This document shows positions 23,378 to 30,931 of a DNA stretch of 32,176 bases, one piece after another (the first letter of the stretch is position 1; each line of letters opens with the position of its first letter). Under the pieces are notes generated by a model. The model searched no databases. It saw nothing but the letters and a program-made list of their open reading frames with translations, and was not told the DNA's origin. This DNA comes from Nitriliruptorales bacterium. Lineage in GTDB: Bacteria > Actinomycetota > Nitriliruptoria > Euzebyales > Egibacteraceae. The stretch covers positions 1-32,176 of the forward strand of contig WHTG01000012.1 of the NCBI GenBank assembly GCA_009377835.1, read 5' to 3'. Made by a program: the position numbers and the translations under genes.

Positions 23378-24574
23378 TTATGCGTCCCGCATGGCCAGTC
23401 CCGAATCCATGTCGAAGAAGTGCAGGTACTCAGTACGGAAGCCCAGCTCCATGCGTTCACCCATCTTGGGCATGTCCTTGGGCTCCAGACGCGCCGTGAA
23501 ACCCTGCCCACCCGACGCGGCGGCGCGTTCCAGCTCGGCGAACGCGTCGGCGTCGTCGAGGGCCTCCCGCATGTCCTCCGACACCACCGGTGGAGCCGTG
23601 GTCTGGAAATGCACGAGCACGTCGGATCCGAGCGCCTCGACCAGCGCTACCTCGACAGCCAGGCGCTGATCCTCGGGAACCTCGCGGCCGGGCACGAAGT
23701 GTTCGGGCCGAAGGCCCACGGCAACCTCTTTCCCGGAGTGCCCGCGGATGTTGGTGTATTTCGAGCACGCCTCGTCGGAGACATCGATCTTGAATTCGCC
23801 GAACTCCACGGTCGTCTTGCCGTTCTCGTCCGCGAGCTTCGCTCGTGCGATGTTCATCGCCGGTGAACCGATAAAACCCGCGACGAACAGATTGCGCGGG
23901 TTCTCGTACAGTTCCTGCGGTGGAGCCGCTTGCTGCAGTTCCCCCCGTTTGAGCACGGCCACCCGGTCACCCATCGTCATGGCCTCGATCTGGTCGTGGG
24001 TGACATACAGCGTCGTCACCCCCAATCTGCTCTGCAGCTGCGCGATCTCCGCTCGCATCGCGACGCGCAGCTTGGCGTCCAGGTTGGACAGCGGCTCGTC
24101 CATGAGGAAAGCCTGTGGGCTGCGCACGATCGCGCGTCCCATCGCGACTCTTTGCCGCTGACCACCCGACAGGGCCTTTGGCTTTCGGTCCAGATACTCG
24201 GTGAGGTCGAGGATCTCCGCCGCCTCGCGGACACGCTTGTTGATCTCGTCCTTCGGAACCTTGGCGAGCTTGAGCGCGAAGCCCATGTTGTCGGCCACCG
24301 ACATGTGTGGATACAGGGCATAGCTCTGGAACACCATCGCGATGTCGCGCTCTTTGGGCGTGAGACCGTTCACAACGCGGTCGCCGATCATGAGTGTCCC
24401 GTCGGTGATCTCCTCCAGCCCGGCGACCATCCGCAGCGCCGTCGACTTCCCGCAGCCGGAGGGCCCGACGAGGATGACGAACTCGCCGTCGTCCACGTCC
24501 AGGCTTAGGTCCTTCACCGCCTCGGTGCCGTCCGGAAACCGCTTCCATACGCCGTCAAGCTGGAGTGTTGCCAC
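23378..24574 (-). CDS. Sugar ABC transporter ATPase (MsmX/UgpC/AglK-like)
   Basis: Cytoplasmic ATPase of 398 residues that powers the adjacent CUT1 permeases. Walker [10 protein letters not shown] (37-45), Q-loop FQSYALYP, signature LSGGQRQR (135-142), Walker B FLMDEP (156-161) and switch H193 are all intact. The C-terminal regulatory TOBE/MalK-type domain (about 240-398) includes [11 protein letters not shown] 24574 is preferred: GGGGAGG sits 4 bases upstream and the protein then starts with [15 protein letters not shown], as in homologues. The longer frame to ATG 24691 runs through AT-rich regulatory DNA. Unusually for CUT1 operons, the ATPase gene is promoter-proximal, with the binding protein 78 bases behind it. 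Confidence 0.95.
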   Translation of the reverse strand: MATLQLDGVWKRFPDGTEAVKDLSLDVDDGEFVILVGPSGCGKSTALRMVAGLEEITDGTLMIGDRVVNGLTPKERDIAMVFQSYALYPHMSVADNMGFALKLAKVPKDEINKRVREAAEILDLTEYLDRKPKALSGGQRQRVAMGRAIVRSPQAFLMDEPLSNLDAKLRVAMRAEIAQLQSRLGVTTLYVTHDQIEAMTMGDRVAVLKRGELQQAAPPQELYENPRNLFVAGFIGSPAMNIARAKLADENGKTTVEFGEFKIDVSDEACSKYTNIRGHSGKEVAVGLRPEHFVPGREVPEDQRLAVEVALVEALGSDVLVHFQTTAPPVVSEDMREALDDADAFAELERAAASGGQGFTARLEPKDMPKMGERMELGFRTEYLHFFDMDSGLAMRDA

Positions 24575-24638
24575 GGTGCCTCCCCTGTCGGCCCTCAGGA
24601 CGTCTCGGGCGCCGGTGATCTTTACGCGAACAACTCGT

Positions 24639-24677
24639 AACCACAAGGTTCTTTCAATAAAACCGTTGCTCGTGGTT
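24639..24677 (-). promoter_or_regulatory. AT-rich control region of the sugar importer operon
   Basis: The gap between the importer operon and the protease gene is visibly AT-richer than its surroundings. AACCAC (24639-24644) and GTGGTT (24672-24677) are inverted arms around 27 bases, and AACC-ACAA-GGTT (24639-24650) is a smaller palindrome. A weak promoter reading on the minus strand is TTGTGG then TAAAGA with 16 bases between. A LacI- or TetR-type sugar regulator would be expected here, but none is encoded in the window. Confidence 0.28.
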
Positions 24678-24698
24678 GTGCTGGACACCATGCCTTCG

Positions 24699-24726
24699 TT
24701 GACTCACCGCTGCGGCAGCGTACGAT
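24699..24726 (+). promoter_or_regulatory. Promoter of the subtilisin-like protease gene
   Basis: TTGACT (24699-24704), a 16-base spacer, then TACGAT (24721-24726). The predicted start is near 24733. The first in-frame ATG of the protease frame (24725) falls inside the -10 box, so it cannot be the start of a transcript made here, which supports the downstream GTG at 24824. Confidence 0.5.
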
Positions 24727-24823
24727 GAACGGCGACGCGATTCGGGCAATCAGGGCAGGACCACAGGCGGCGAAGGTCCGTATCGGGTCGTCGTCGGTGT
24801 CGCTGTGTGTCAGGAGTCGGTCG

Positions 24824-27097
24824 GTGCAACACGGACGTCGTCGGGTCGCCGGCGGGATCGTCGCCGTGCTGGTGGCGGGATCGTTGGCCGCCTCAGGTGC
24901 AGGTGCAGGTGCGCGTCCGCGCGACGAGCGACCTGTCGCCCGGGGCGACGACCGCACTCGGCCGCCGGTGCAACCGGGCGAGGTGCTGGTCAAGGCACCG
25001 GCGCCCGGTCGCGGCCTGGAGCGGGCGGTTGCCGCCGTGTCGGGCCGGGTCCAGCGCAGCATCGGGCGCGGCATCAACGTCGTGTCCGTCCCGCGGGGCA
25101 GCGAGCACACCGCGGCGCAGCGCCTGGCGGCGGATCCGGCGGTGGAGTACGCGGAGCCGAACTACTTCCGGAGCGCAGCGTCGCATGTCGACGGCGAGGT
25201 GGGGTGGGGCGTCAAGAGGGTGCAGGCGCCCGCCCTGTGGGGCGGCGCCCCGTCCCTGACCGGCGCGGGTGTTCGGATCGCGGTGATCGACAGCGGCGTG
25301 GAGGCCGACCACAAGGACCTGGAGGGGCGGGTCATACGCCGGTTCGATGCCTACCGCACAGGCGGCCGGGACGACTGCGGTCACGGCACGGCCGTTGCCG
25401 GCGTGGCTGCCGCCGACCACGACGGTGAGGGTCTGGCGGGGGTTGCGCCGCAGGCGGACATCGTCTCGGTCAAGGTCCTGACCTACAGTCCGGACTGGGG
25501 TGTGTGCGGCGCTGGTGACGCCGAGGTGATCAAGGGCATCTACTGGGTGGCGCGGGAGGGCTCGCGGGCGCCGCGAGCGGACATCATCAACATGTCCCTC
25601 AGCGGCCCCGGCTGGTCGCAGTCACTCGAGGAGGCGGTGGACTACGCGGCCTCCAAGGGCGTGCTGATCGTGGCGGCAGCCGGTAACGACGGCAGCGTGC
25701 TCGTCAACTACCCGGCGGCCTATCGCAACGTGCTGTCGGTCGGCGGGGCCAAGCGACGCGACGGCGGGCTGGCATGGTGGGAACACTCCAGCTTCGGCGC
25801 CGTGGACGTCGTGGCGCCGGCAAAGGGCATTCCCGTCATCCAGACCGACAGTGTGACGACGGGCGGGCCCTGCACGGTGGGCGGCGAGCCTCGCGTGTGC
25901 GCCGACGGCACCTCGTTCGCCGCCCCCCACGTCGCCGGGTTGGCCGCGCTCCTGTGGGGCCGGCACGAGGAGGAGCTGGCCGCCCTGTTGCCGACCGACA
26001 GGGTCCGCCGGCTGCGCCAGTGGATCGCCGGGACCGCCGAGGACGTCGAAGGCACGCCCATCAAGGTCGACCTCAAGACGGGCCACGGGTTCACACGGGG
26101 GCTTGCAGCCGCGGACGCCAGTGACGATCCGGATCGCACGCTCCTGACGTGGCAGGTCGAAGGCCGGGTTCTCGCACCGTGGAAGCGCATGACCGGCACG
26201 CCGTTGACGCTGCGGTCCCGCCTGGTCGTCAGCAACGGGCGGGGGGAGGTCCAGGCATCACGGCACGTCACATTCGCGGCATCCCGAGACGCCTCCTTCA
26301 GCCCGACCTCCGAGCAGACCAACGACGACGGGTACGCGGAGACGGTGCTGCGCTCAGCCGCTGGCGGCCGCCGCACGACCCTGACGGCGAGCCTGGACGA
26401 CGGGCGGTCGCTGCGGCTGGTGGTGTATGTCCTCGACCGCGACGACAACGTCCCGGGCACGGTGCCACCGTCGTCGCCCTTCTCCGATTCGCTCAACCTT
26501 GCGGACGACTTCGACGACGTGTTCCGGCTTCGCCTGCGCGACGGGGAGACCGTTCACGCGCGGGTGGGGGGTCTCGGACCTCGTGAGGATGTCGCGCTGT
26601 ACCTGCATCGGAGCTCCACGACCGACATCAGCAATCCCACCCATCCACCACTGCGCGAGGATACGCAGGCGTATGCGGACGACTGGACCAGACTCAAGCT
26701 CACAGTCGGGTCCGACGGCGTCCGCTATCTTCACGCCAAGGGGTCCGGCACGTACCGTCTGCGCTGGTGGATCGTCTCGCCGGGGATGGTGCGCAACGCC
26801 GCCGCGACCCCGTCGACCATCACCCCCAACGGCGATGGGCGGGCGGACCGGACGAGGATCACCTGGCGCGTCATGCGCTCCGGCACGATGAAGGTGCGGA
26901 TCCGCAACGCCGGTGGCAAGGTCGTCAAGAGCGCGAACCTCGGGCGCGTGGCCAAGGGGATCAGGGCCACCCGGTGGAACGGTCGCAACAACAAGGGGAA
27001 TCTCGTGAAGGGGGGGCGGTACCGCGTCACGCTGCACTGGGCCAACACCGCGGGCCGCATCTCGACGACCTCCACGAGGGTGCGGGTCGAGCGCTGA
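24824..27097 (+). CDS. Secreted S8 (subtilisin-like) serine protease with propeptide and FlgD-Ig-like C-terminus
   Basis: The protein is 757 residues from GTG 24824 (AGGAG 7 bases upstream). Signal peptide: HGRRRVAGGIVAVLVAGSLA, to about residue 30. An I9-type inhibitor propeptide follows (about 50-115, PGEVLVKAPAPG to VEYAEPNYF). The catalytic domain has D156 (AVIDSGVEAD), H187 (CGHGTAVAGV), oxyanion N288 (AAAGNDGS) and S364 (GTSFAAPHVAGLAAL). Beyond about 420 lie beta-rich modules: an Ig-like segment with STSEQTNDDGY-type text, a region resembling a prepeptidase C-terminal domain (DDFDDVFRLRLRDGETVHARV), and a FlgD-like Ig repeat at the end (STITPNGDGRADRTRITW to VKGGRYRVTLHW). It is likely an extracellular scavenging or processing protease, with its own promoter, divergent from the sugar importer. 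Confidence 0.93.
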   Translation: MQHGRRRVAGGIVAVLVAGSLAASGAGAGARPRDERPVARGDDRTRPPVQPGEVLVKAPAPGRGLERAVAAVSGRVQRSIGRGINVVSVPRGSEHTAAQRLAADPAVEYAEPNYFRSAASHVDGEVGWGVKRVQAPALWGGAPSLTGAGVRIAVIDSGVEADHKDLEGRVIRRFDAYRTGGRDDCGHGTAVAGVAAADHDGEGLAGVAPQADIVSVKVLTYSPDWGVCGAGDAEVIKGIYWVAREGSRAPRADIINMSLSGPGWSQSLEEAVDYAASKGVLIVAAAGNDGSVLVNYPAAYRNVLSVGGAKRRDGGLAWWEHSSFGAVDVVAPAKGIPVIQTDSVTTGGPCTVGGEPRVCADGTSFAAPHVAGLAALLWGRHEEELAALLPTDRVRRLRQWIAGTAEDVEGTPIKVDLKTGHGFTRGLAAADASDDPDRTLLTWQVEGRVLAPWKRMTGTPLTLRSRLVVSNGRGEVQASRHVTFAASRDASFSPTSEQTNDDGYAETVLRSAAGGRRTTLTASLDDGRSLRLVVYVLDRDDNVPGTVPPSSPFSDSLNLADDFDDVFRLRLRDGETVHARVGGLGPREDVALYLHRSSTTDISNPTHPPLREDTQAYADDWTRLKLTVGSDGVRYLHAKGSGTYRLRWWIVSPGMVRNAAATPSTITPNGDGRADRTRITWRVMRSGTMKVRIRNAGGKVVKSANLGRVAKGIRATRWNGRNNKGNLVKGGRYRVTLHWANTAGRISTTSTRVRVER

Positions 27098-27156
27098 CGC
27101 TGGCTGCGCCAGACCCGTGCCTGATGAGATTGTCACGAAGCGCCTGGCGGCAGACT

Positions 27157-27894
27157 TCAGGGCCCGGCCGACGGACCATTCAAAGCGCGCCGAAGGTCCT
27201 GCGCCTTGTCGCGCAGCTGCTGGAAATACTCCGACCCTGTGATGTCGGCGACTGTGCGGGCCTGGCGGGCCTCGTCGATCTCGATGCGCAGCTGATCGAC
27301 CTGGCGGCGCAGCCGCGCTTCGCGCTTTGCCACCTCGCGGGCCATCCGTTGGAAAGTGCGGGCCAACTGCCCGAGGGCATCGCCGCGTCGGGCCACCGCG
27401 TCGAGCGCCGCCTCTTCGAACGTCCCGTCTTCCACGGCGCCGGCCGCCGCCACGACGCGTCCGACCTGCTCGAGGTACTCCAGCTCGAGGTCGCGCAGAC
27501 GCTTGTCCGCCAGCGATGTGTGCAAACGGGCGCGCAGCAGAGAGGCGTTGAACGGCTTCGGCAGGAAGTCCGTCGCGCCCATTTCGATGCACCGGACGAT
27601 GCTGGGCAGGTCGTCAAGCGTGGAGATGACGATGACTGGCAGGTGGCGCAGCTGCCGATCCGCCTTCATCTCGGGGAGCGTCCCGAAGCCGTCCAGGCGG
27701 GGCATGACGATGTCGAGCAGGACGACGTCGAACGCACCTGCTCCACGCTCGCGCAGCGTGGAGAGCGCTGCCACGCCGTCCGCTGCAGTCTCGACGCTGT
27801 GCCCCTGGCGTTCGAGCGCGTTGCGCAGCAGCTTGCGGTTGAGCTCACTGTCGTCGACGACGAGGAGCGACCCACGCCCAGCGTCGGCGGTCAT
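27157..27894 (-). CDS. Response regulator with receiver domain and coiled-coil C-terminus, no DNA-binding output
   Basis: Receiver domain at about 8-125 with acidic pocket D14/D15, phosphoacceptor D61 (VVLLDIVMP), the conserved S in VIVISTLDD and K in FLPKPF. The remaining 120 residues are not a DNA-binding or enzyme domain: they form helical, charged sequence (RRGDALGQLARTFQRMAREVAKREARLRRQVDQLRIEIDEARQ is the core in the middle) ending in VADITGSEYFQQLRDKAQDLRR. Similar helical tails are found attached to sensor domains and cyclases in other bacteria, where they act as signalling linkers; that parallel is from memory. It starts inside the HPt gene (50-base overlap), so the two proteins are very likely a phosphorelay pair. 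Confidence 0.88.
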   Translation of the reverse strand: MTADAGRGSLLVVDDSELNRKLLRNALERQGHSVETAADGVAALSTLRERGAGAFDVVLLDIVMPRLDGFGTLPEMKADRQLRHLPVIVISTLDDLPSIVRCIEMGATDFLPKPFNASLLRARLHTSLADKRLRDLELEYLEQVGRVVAAAGAVEDGTFEEAALDAVARRGDALGQLARTFQRMAREVAKREARLRRQVDQLRIEIDEARQARTVADITGSEYFQQLRDKAQDLRRALNGPSAGP

Positions 27895-28243
27895 GACTCG
27901 GCACCCCCTCAGGCCGTCGCCGCAGCAGCTCGTCGGTGGCTGCCGCCAGCTGCGCGTCGGCGGCCGCGAGCCGCTGCGCGACGCCGTCGATCTCCCGCGA
28001 GCGGGCCATGACCTCGATCTCTGCGGAAACCCGACCCAGGGCAGCCGCCCCGAGGTTCTGGCTGGTGCTCTTCAGGGTGTGCGCCGCGCGCCGCAGCACG
28101 TCGACGTCGCCCGCCGAAAGGGCCTGGTTCATCGTGTCCAGCTGCGTACGTGCATCGCTGACGAAGGTGTCGATGACCTCCGCGAGGAAGCGGGGATCGT
28201 CGCCGGTCATGGCGAGGAAGTTGGCCAGCGTCGATCGGCCCAT
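27845..28243 (-). CDS. Histidine phosphotransfer (HPt) domain protein
   Basis: Small four-helix phosphotransfer protein of 132 residues. The phosphoacceptor is H55 in RRAAHTLKSTSQNLGA, the canonical HPt motif, preceded by FLAEVIDTFVSDARTQLDTMNQAL. It would relay phosphate between a hybrid kinase and the receiver protein encoded next. ATG 28243 has AGGGAG with 5-base spacing; the open frame further upstream is not protein-like. The last 17 residues (Arg/Trp rich) come from the 50-base overlap with the response regulator gene and fall outside the HPt fold. No histidine kinase is in the window. Confidence 0.87.
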   Translation of the reverse strand: MGRSTLANFLAMTGDDPRFLAEVIDTFVSDARTQLDTMNQALSAGDVDVLRRAAHTLKSTSQNLGAAALGRVSAEIEVMARSREIDGVAQRLAAADAQLAAATDELLRRRPEGVPSHDRRRWAWVAPRRRRQ

Positions 28244-28525
28244 CAGGACTCCCTCAGCGCCGCCTTGAAAGCCCTGGTTGGGTCGACCCGCACCAAAACC
28301 CGAGCGGCATCCGCCCGCAGTGCTCCCGGAGTGTGCCACGCGACAGGGGGCGTGTGGGATTCTTCGTCGGGTGACGAGAGAGCGACCTGATGGACCCGGA
28401 GGCGTGACCCGGCAGCTCGAGGCGACGCGTGGAGCCCAGCTACACCTCATGCGCCTGCGCCCGCTACCATCCCACTGCAGGATCGGGATGCGGCGGAGTT
28501 TCCTACCGCCTTTCGTTCAACCCCC

Positions 28526-28598
28526 GCCCCCGTAGCTCAGGGGATAGAGCGTCGGTTTCCTAAACCGTGCGTCGCAGGTTCGAGTCCTGCCGGGGGCA
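28526..28598 (+). tRNA. tRNA-Arg (anticodon CCU)
   Basis: Full cloverleaf of 73 bases. Acceptor arms GCCCCCG (28526-28532) and CGGGGGC (28591-28597) with discriminator A; D-arm GCTC/GAGC; anticodon loop TTCCTAA (28557-28563) giving CCT, which reads AGG; T-arm GCAGG-TTCGAGT-CCTGC. The outermost anticodon-stem pair (27-43) is T-T. CCA is not encoded. A TACCAT at 28465-28470 may be its -10 box, without a clear -35. The 282 bases between the HPt start and the tRNA hold no other feature that I can see, and there is no duplicated 3' end to suggest an integrated element nearby. Confidence 0.96.
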
Positions 28599-28618
28599 CG
28601 TGAGTCGAACCCACGGCA

Positions 28619-29359
28619 TCACCGTGGGCCGGGCACGCCCCGGAACTCGTACGGCGCGGGCTCTCTGCCGGGTTGGACGAACCACGCCTCGCCTGTCCGG
28701 CCCTCGTCGAGGATCCGCATCACCGTGTCGGCAACTACCTCCGGGTCGATCAGCGGCAGGTCCGCGGCGGCGAGTGCAGCGCGGAAGTCGTCGGTCAGCA
28801 GCGGCGTGTCCGCAAACCCGGGACACACGGCATTCACCGTGATCCTCCGGTCGGTAAGACCCGGTGCGATGCTGCGGACAAACGCGACGACCGCGTGCTT
28901 GGTCAGGCTGTAGACGGGATCGTTGGGCATCGGCACGAGCCCGCCCAGCGACGCCGTCGCAACGATGGCGCCACCGGACCGCATCCGTCGGACTGCGGCC
29001 CGGGCACCGAAAAAGACGCCGTCGAGGTTGACCCCGACAACGCGCCGGTACTCCTCGTCGGAGATGTTCAGAAGGTCGGCGTTGTTGGTGCCGATTCCGG
29101 CGTTGAGGCACGCGACGTCCAGCGTGCCGTCGCTGCCCAGCGCCTCGTCGAGCCCAGTTCCCCAGCGCGCGCTGTCGGACACGTCCAGCGCCACGAACCG
29201 GCCGTCCACCGCGTCGGCGACCGCCCGGCCCGCCTCGACGGCCACATCGGCGACCACCACCGTCGCACCTCTGGCGGCGAACCGCTGTGCCGTCAGCTTG
29301 CCGAATCCCGAGCTCCCGCCGGTGACCAGCGCAACTTTGCCCTGCAGGTCCGCCGCCAC
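28619..29359 (-). CDS. Classical short-chain dehydrogenase/reductase
   Basis: SDR of 246 residues with all classical motifs: TGGSSGFG (13-20) for NAD(P), NAGIG (86-90), catalytic S137 (ATASLGG), Y150 and K154 (VYSLTKHA), and the VNAVCPGFADT loop. Family members oxidise alcohols or reduce ketones of many kinds, so the substrate is unassigned. The start is GTG 29359, preceded by GAGGAG. The stop lies 21 bases from the tRNA 3' end, in convergent orientation. The gene may be co-transcribed with the M23 hydrolase upstream (45-base gap). Confidence 0.93.
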   Translation of the reverse strand: MAADLQGKVALVTGGSSGFGKLTAQRFAARGATVVVADVAVEAGRAVADAVDGRFVALDVSDSARWGTGLDEALGSDGTLDVACLNAGIGTNNADLLNISDEEYRRVVGVNLDGVFFGARAAVRRMRSGGAIVATASLGGLVPMPNDPVYSLTKHAVVAFVRSIAPGLTDRRITVNAVCPGFADTPLLTDDFRAALAAADLPLIDPEVVADTVMRILDEGRTGEAWFVQPGREPAPYEFRGVPGPR

Positions 29360-29404
29360 ATCAGTCTCCTCACCCTGGTAGGGCGCGGGATTGTGCCGAA
29401 CGTA

Positions 29405-30664
29405 TTAGTACCAGTCGAGCGGATCCACGGGAGTACCACCCTGACGCACCTCGAAGTGCAGGTGCGGACCGGTCGACTGACCGGTCGAGCCGACCACACC
29501 GATCGTGTCGCCGCCGGACACCTCGTCGCCGGTGGAGATCAGTATCGAGGACTGGTGCGCGTAGACGGTCGTCAGACCCTCGCCGTGGTCGATGACGACG
29601 GCGTTCCCGTACCCGCCGTGTGGGCCGGCGCTGAGGACGCGCCCGTCGGCGGCTGCATAAATCAGCTGGCCGGTGGGGGCTGGGATGTCGATGCCGGCAT
29701 GCAGCCGGCGGGTCTTGAAGATCGGATGGGTGCGAAAGCCGAAGCCGGACGTGGCCGGCCCGTCGGTCGGCCACAGCAGGTCGTTGGCGCCCGGGGCAGC
29801 TCCCAGATACCGATACTGCCGCAGCTGGTCGTACAGCGTGTCCGATGCCGTCTCCAGCTGGGCGATGCGGCGTGTGTCTTCCTCCTGGCGGTCGCGCAGC
29901 TGTGTCAGAAGCTCCCGCAGTTCCTGGCGGTCGCGGCGCATGTCGATGACCACCGTCTCCTGCTCGACGGTCAAGGCGGCGATGCCGCGGCGTTCGGCGG
30001 CGGCGGCCCGCTGCGCGCGCTGCGTCTCGCGTTGCATCGCCGCAACACGGGCCCGCTGGTCGAACAGCTGTTCCGCGAGGGCCGTGACGTCGTCCATCAG
30101 TTGCTTCTGGTTGACGGTGCTGGACCGCAACTGCTCGTACGCCGTCGTGAACTCGGTGAGGCTGTCGGACTTGAGCACCACGTCGAGCACGCCCCGGAAT
30201 TGGGCCGAGGAGCCCCCGTACTTGTAGGCCGCGACGACCTGCACCTCGAGTTCGCCCGCATGCTGCTCGACGGCGTCCTCCATCGCGCCCAGTGACCGAA
30301 TCTCCTGCCCGAGCGCCACGGTCGCGGTGTCGTTGGCGTGTTCGGCCGCGCGTAGCCGGCGCGTCGCCCGCGTCAGGCGCTCACGGAGCCGGTCCAGGCG
30401 ATCCTGGGCGTCCTGCAACCGCTGTTGGACCTGGGCGATGTCGTCCGCCGCCTGTCCCGCCTCGGTGTCGACTTCCTCCAGATTCGCGCTGGTGTCCGCC
30501 AGCAGCTCCTGGTTGCGCGTCCACGCGTCGCGCTGTGCTTCGAACTCCTCACGGTCACCCGCCAGCGCGGGTAGGGCCGCGCAGGCCAACGGCACAACCG
30601 TCAGCAACACGAGAAAGCTGCGCCGAAGCGCGGCACGAAGATGCACAAGCCCGCCTGTCATCAC
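29405..30664 (-). CDS. M23-family murein hydrolase (EnvC/NlpD-like) with long coiled coil
   Basis: Exported peptidoglycan-associated protein of 419 residues. The signal peptide (RRSFLVLLTVVPLACAALPALAG) ends near residue 36. Two coiled-coil stretches (about 38-140 and 180-285) precede an M23/LytM domain (about 295-419). Zinc ligands are H322 and D326 (HAGID), with H370 (YAHQ) and H401/H403 (HLHFE), all intact, so it should be an active endopeptidase rather than only an activator. It probably works in cell-wall cleavage during division. The start is GTG 30664 or the adjoining ATG 30661; neither has a well-spaced ribosome site. It diverges from tldD across 267 bases. Confidence 0.94.
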   Translation of the reverse strand: MMTGGLVHLRAALRRSFLVLLTVVPLACAALPALAGDREEFEAQRDAWTRNQELLADTSANLEEVDTEAGQAADDIAQVQQRLQDAQDRLDRLRERLTRATRRLRAAEHANDTATVALGQEIRSLGAMEDAVEQHAGELEVQVVAAYKYGGSSAQFRGVLDVVLKSDSLTEFTTAYEQLRSSTVNQKQLMDDVTALAEQLFDQRARVAAMQRETQRAQRAAAAERRGIAALTVEQETVVIDMRRDRQELRELLTQLRDRQEEDTRRIAQLETASDTLYDQLRQYRYLGAAPGANDLLWPTDGPATSGFGFRTHPIFKTRRLHAGIDIPAPTGQLIYAAADGRVLSAGPHGGYGNAVVIDHGEGLTTVYAHQSSILISTGDEVSGGDTIGVVGSTGQSTGPHLHFEVRQGGTPVDPLDWY

Positions 30665-30931
30665 TCACCGGAGTGGCCTCCAGGGATGTGGGATGTACAG
30701 ACCGTAATGACGGGCGGCGCGGCTGCCATGGTCGATTTTGATGAAATTCACCGCTCGCGGCCTTCGCCGCGTTCCTGTCGAGGCGTCGCCCGCTACGCTG
30801 CGCCACCCACTGCGAAGGGAACCGCCCATGCCAATCGCTTTGTGCGCCGGCCGCAGTCACGGCGCTGTGTTTCGGATGCCCGCCGCGATTCCGGCGGGCG
30901 ATGGGTCCGGCGCAGCGCGCCTGGAGGTGTG

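Noticed and set aside
26767-28011. 414-codon plus-strand frame opposite the response regulator
   Set aside because: Crosses the end of the protease gene and the whole receiver gene antisense; not protein-like.
28451-28700. Integrated element or att site at the tRNA gene
   Set aside because: No repeat of the tRNA 3' end and no integrase-like gene in the window.
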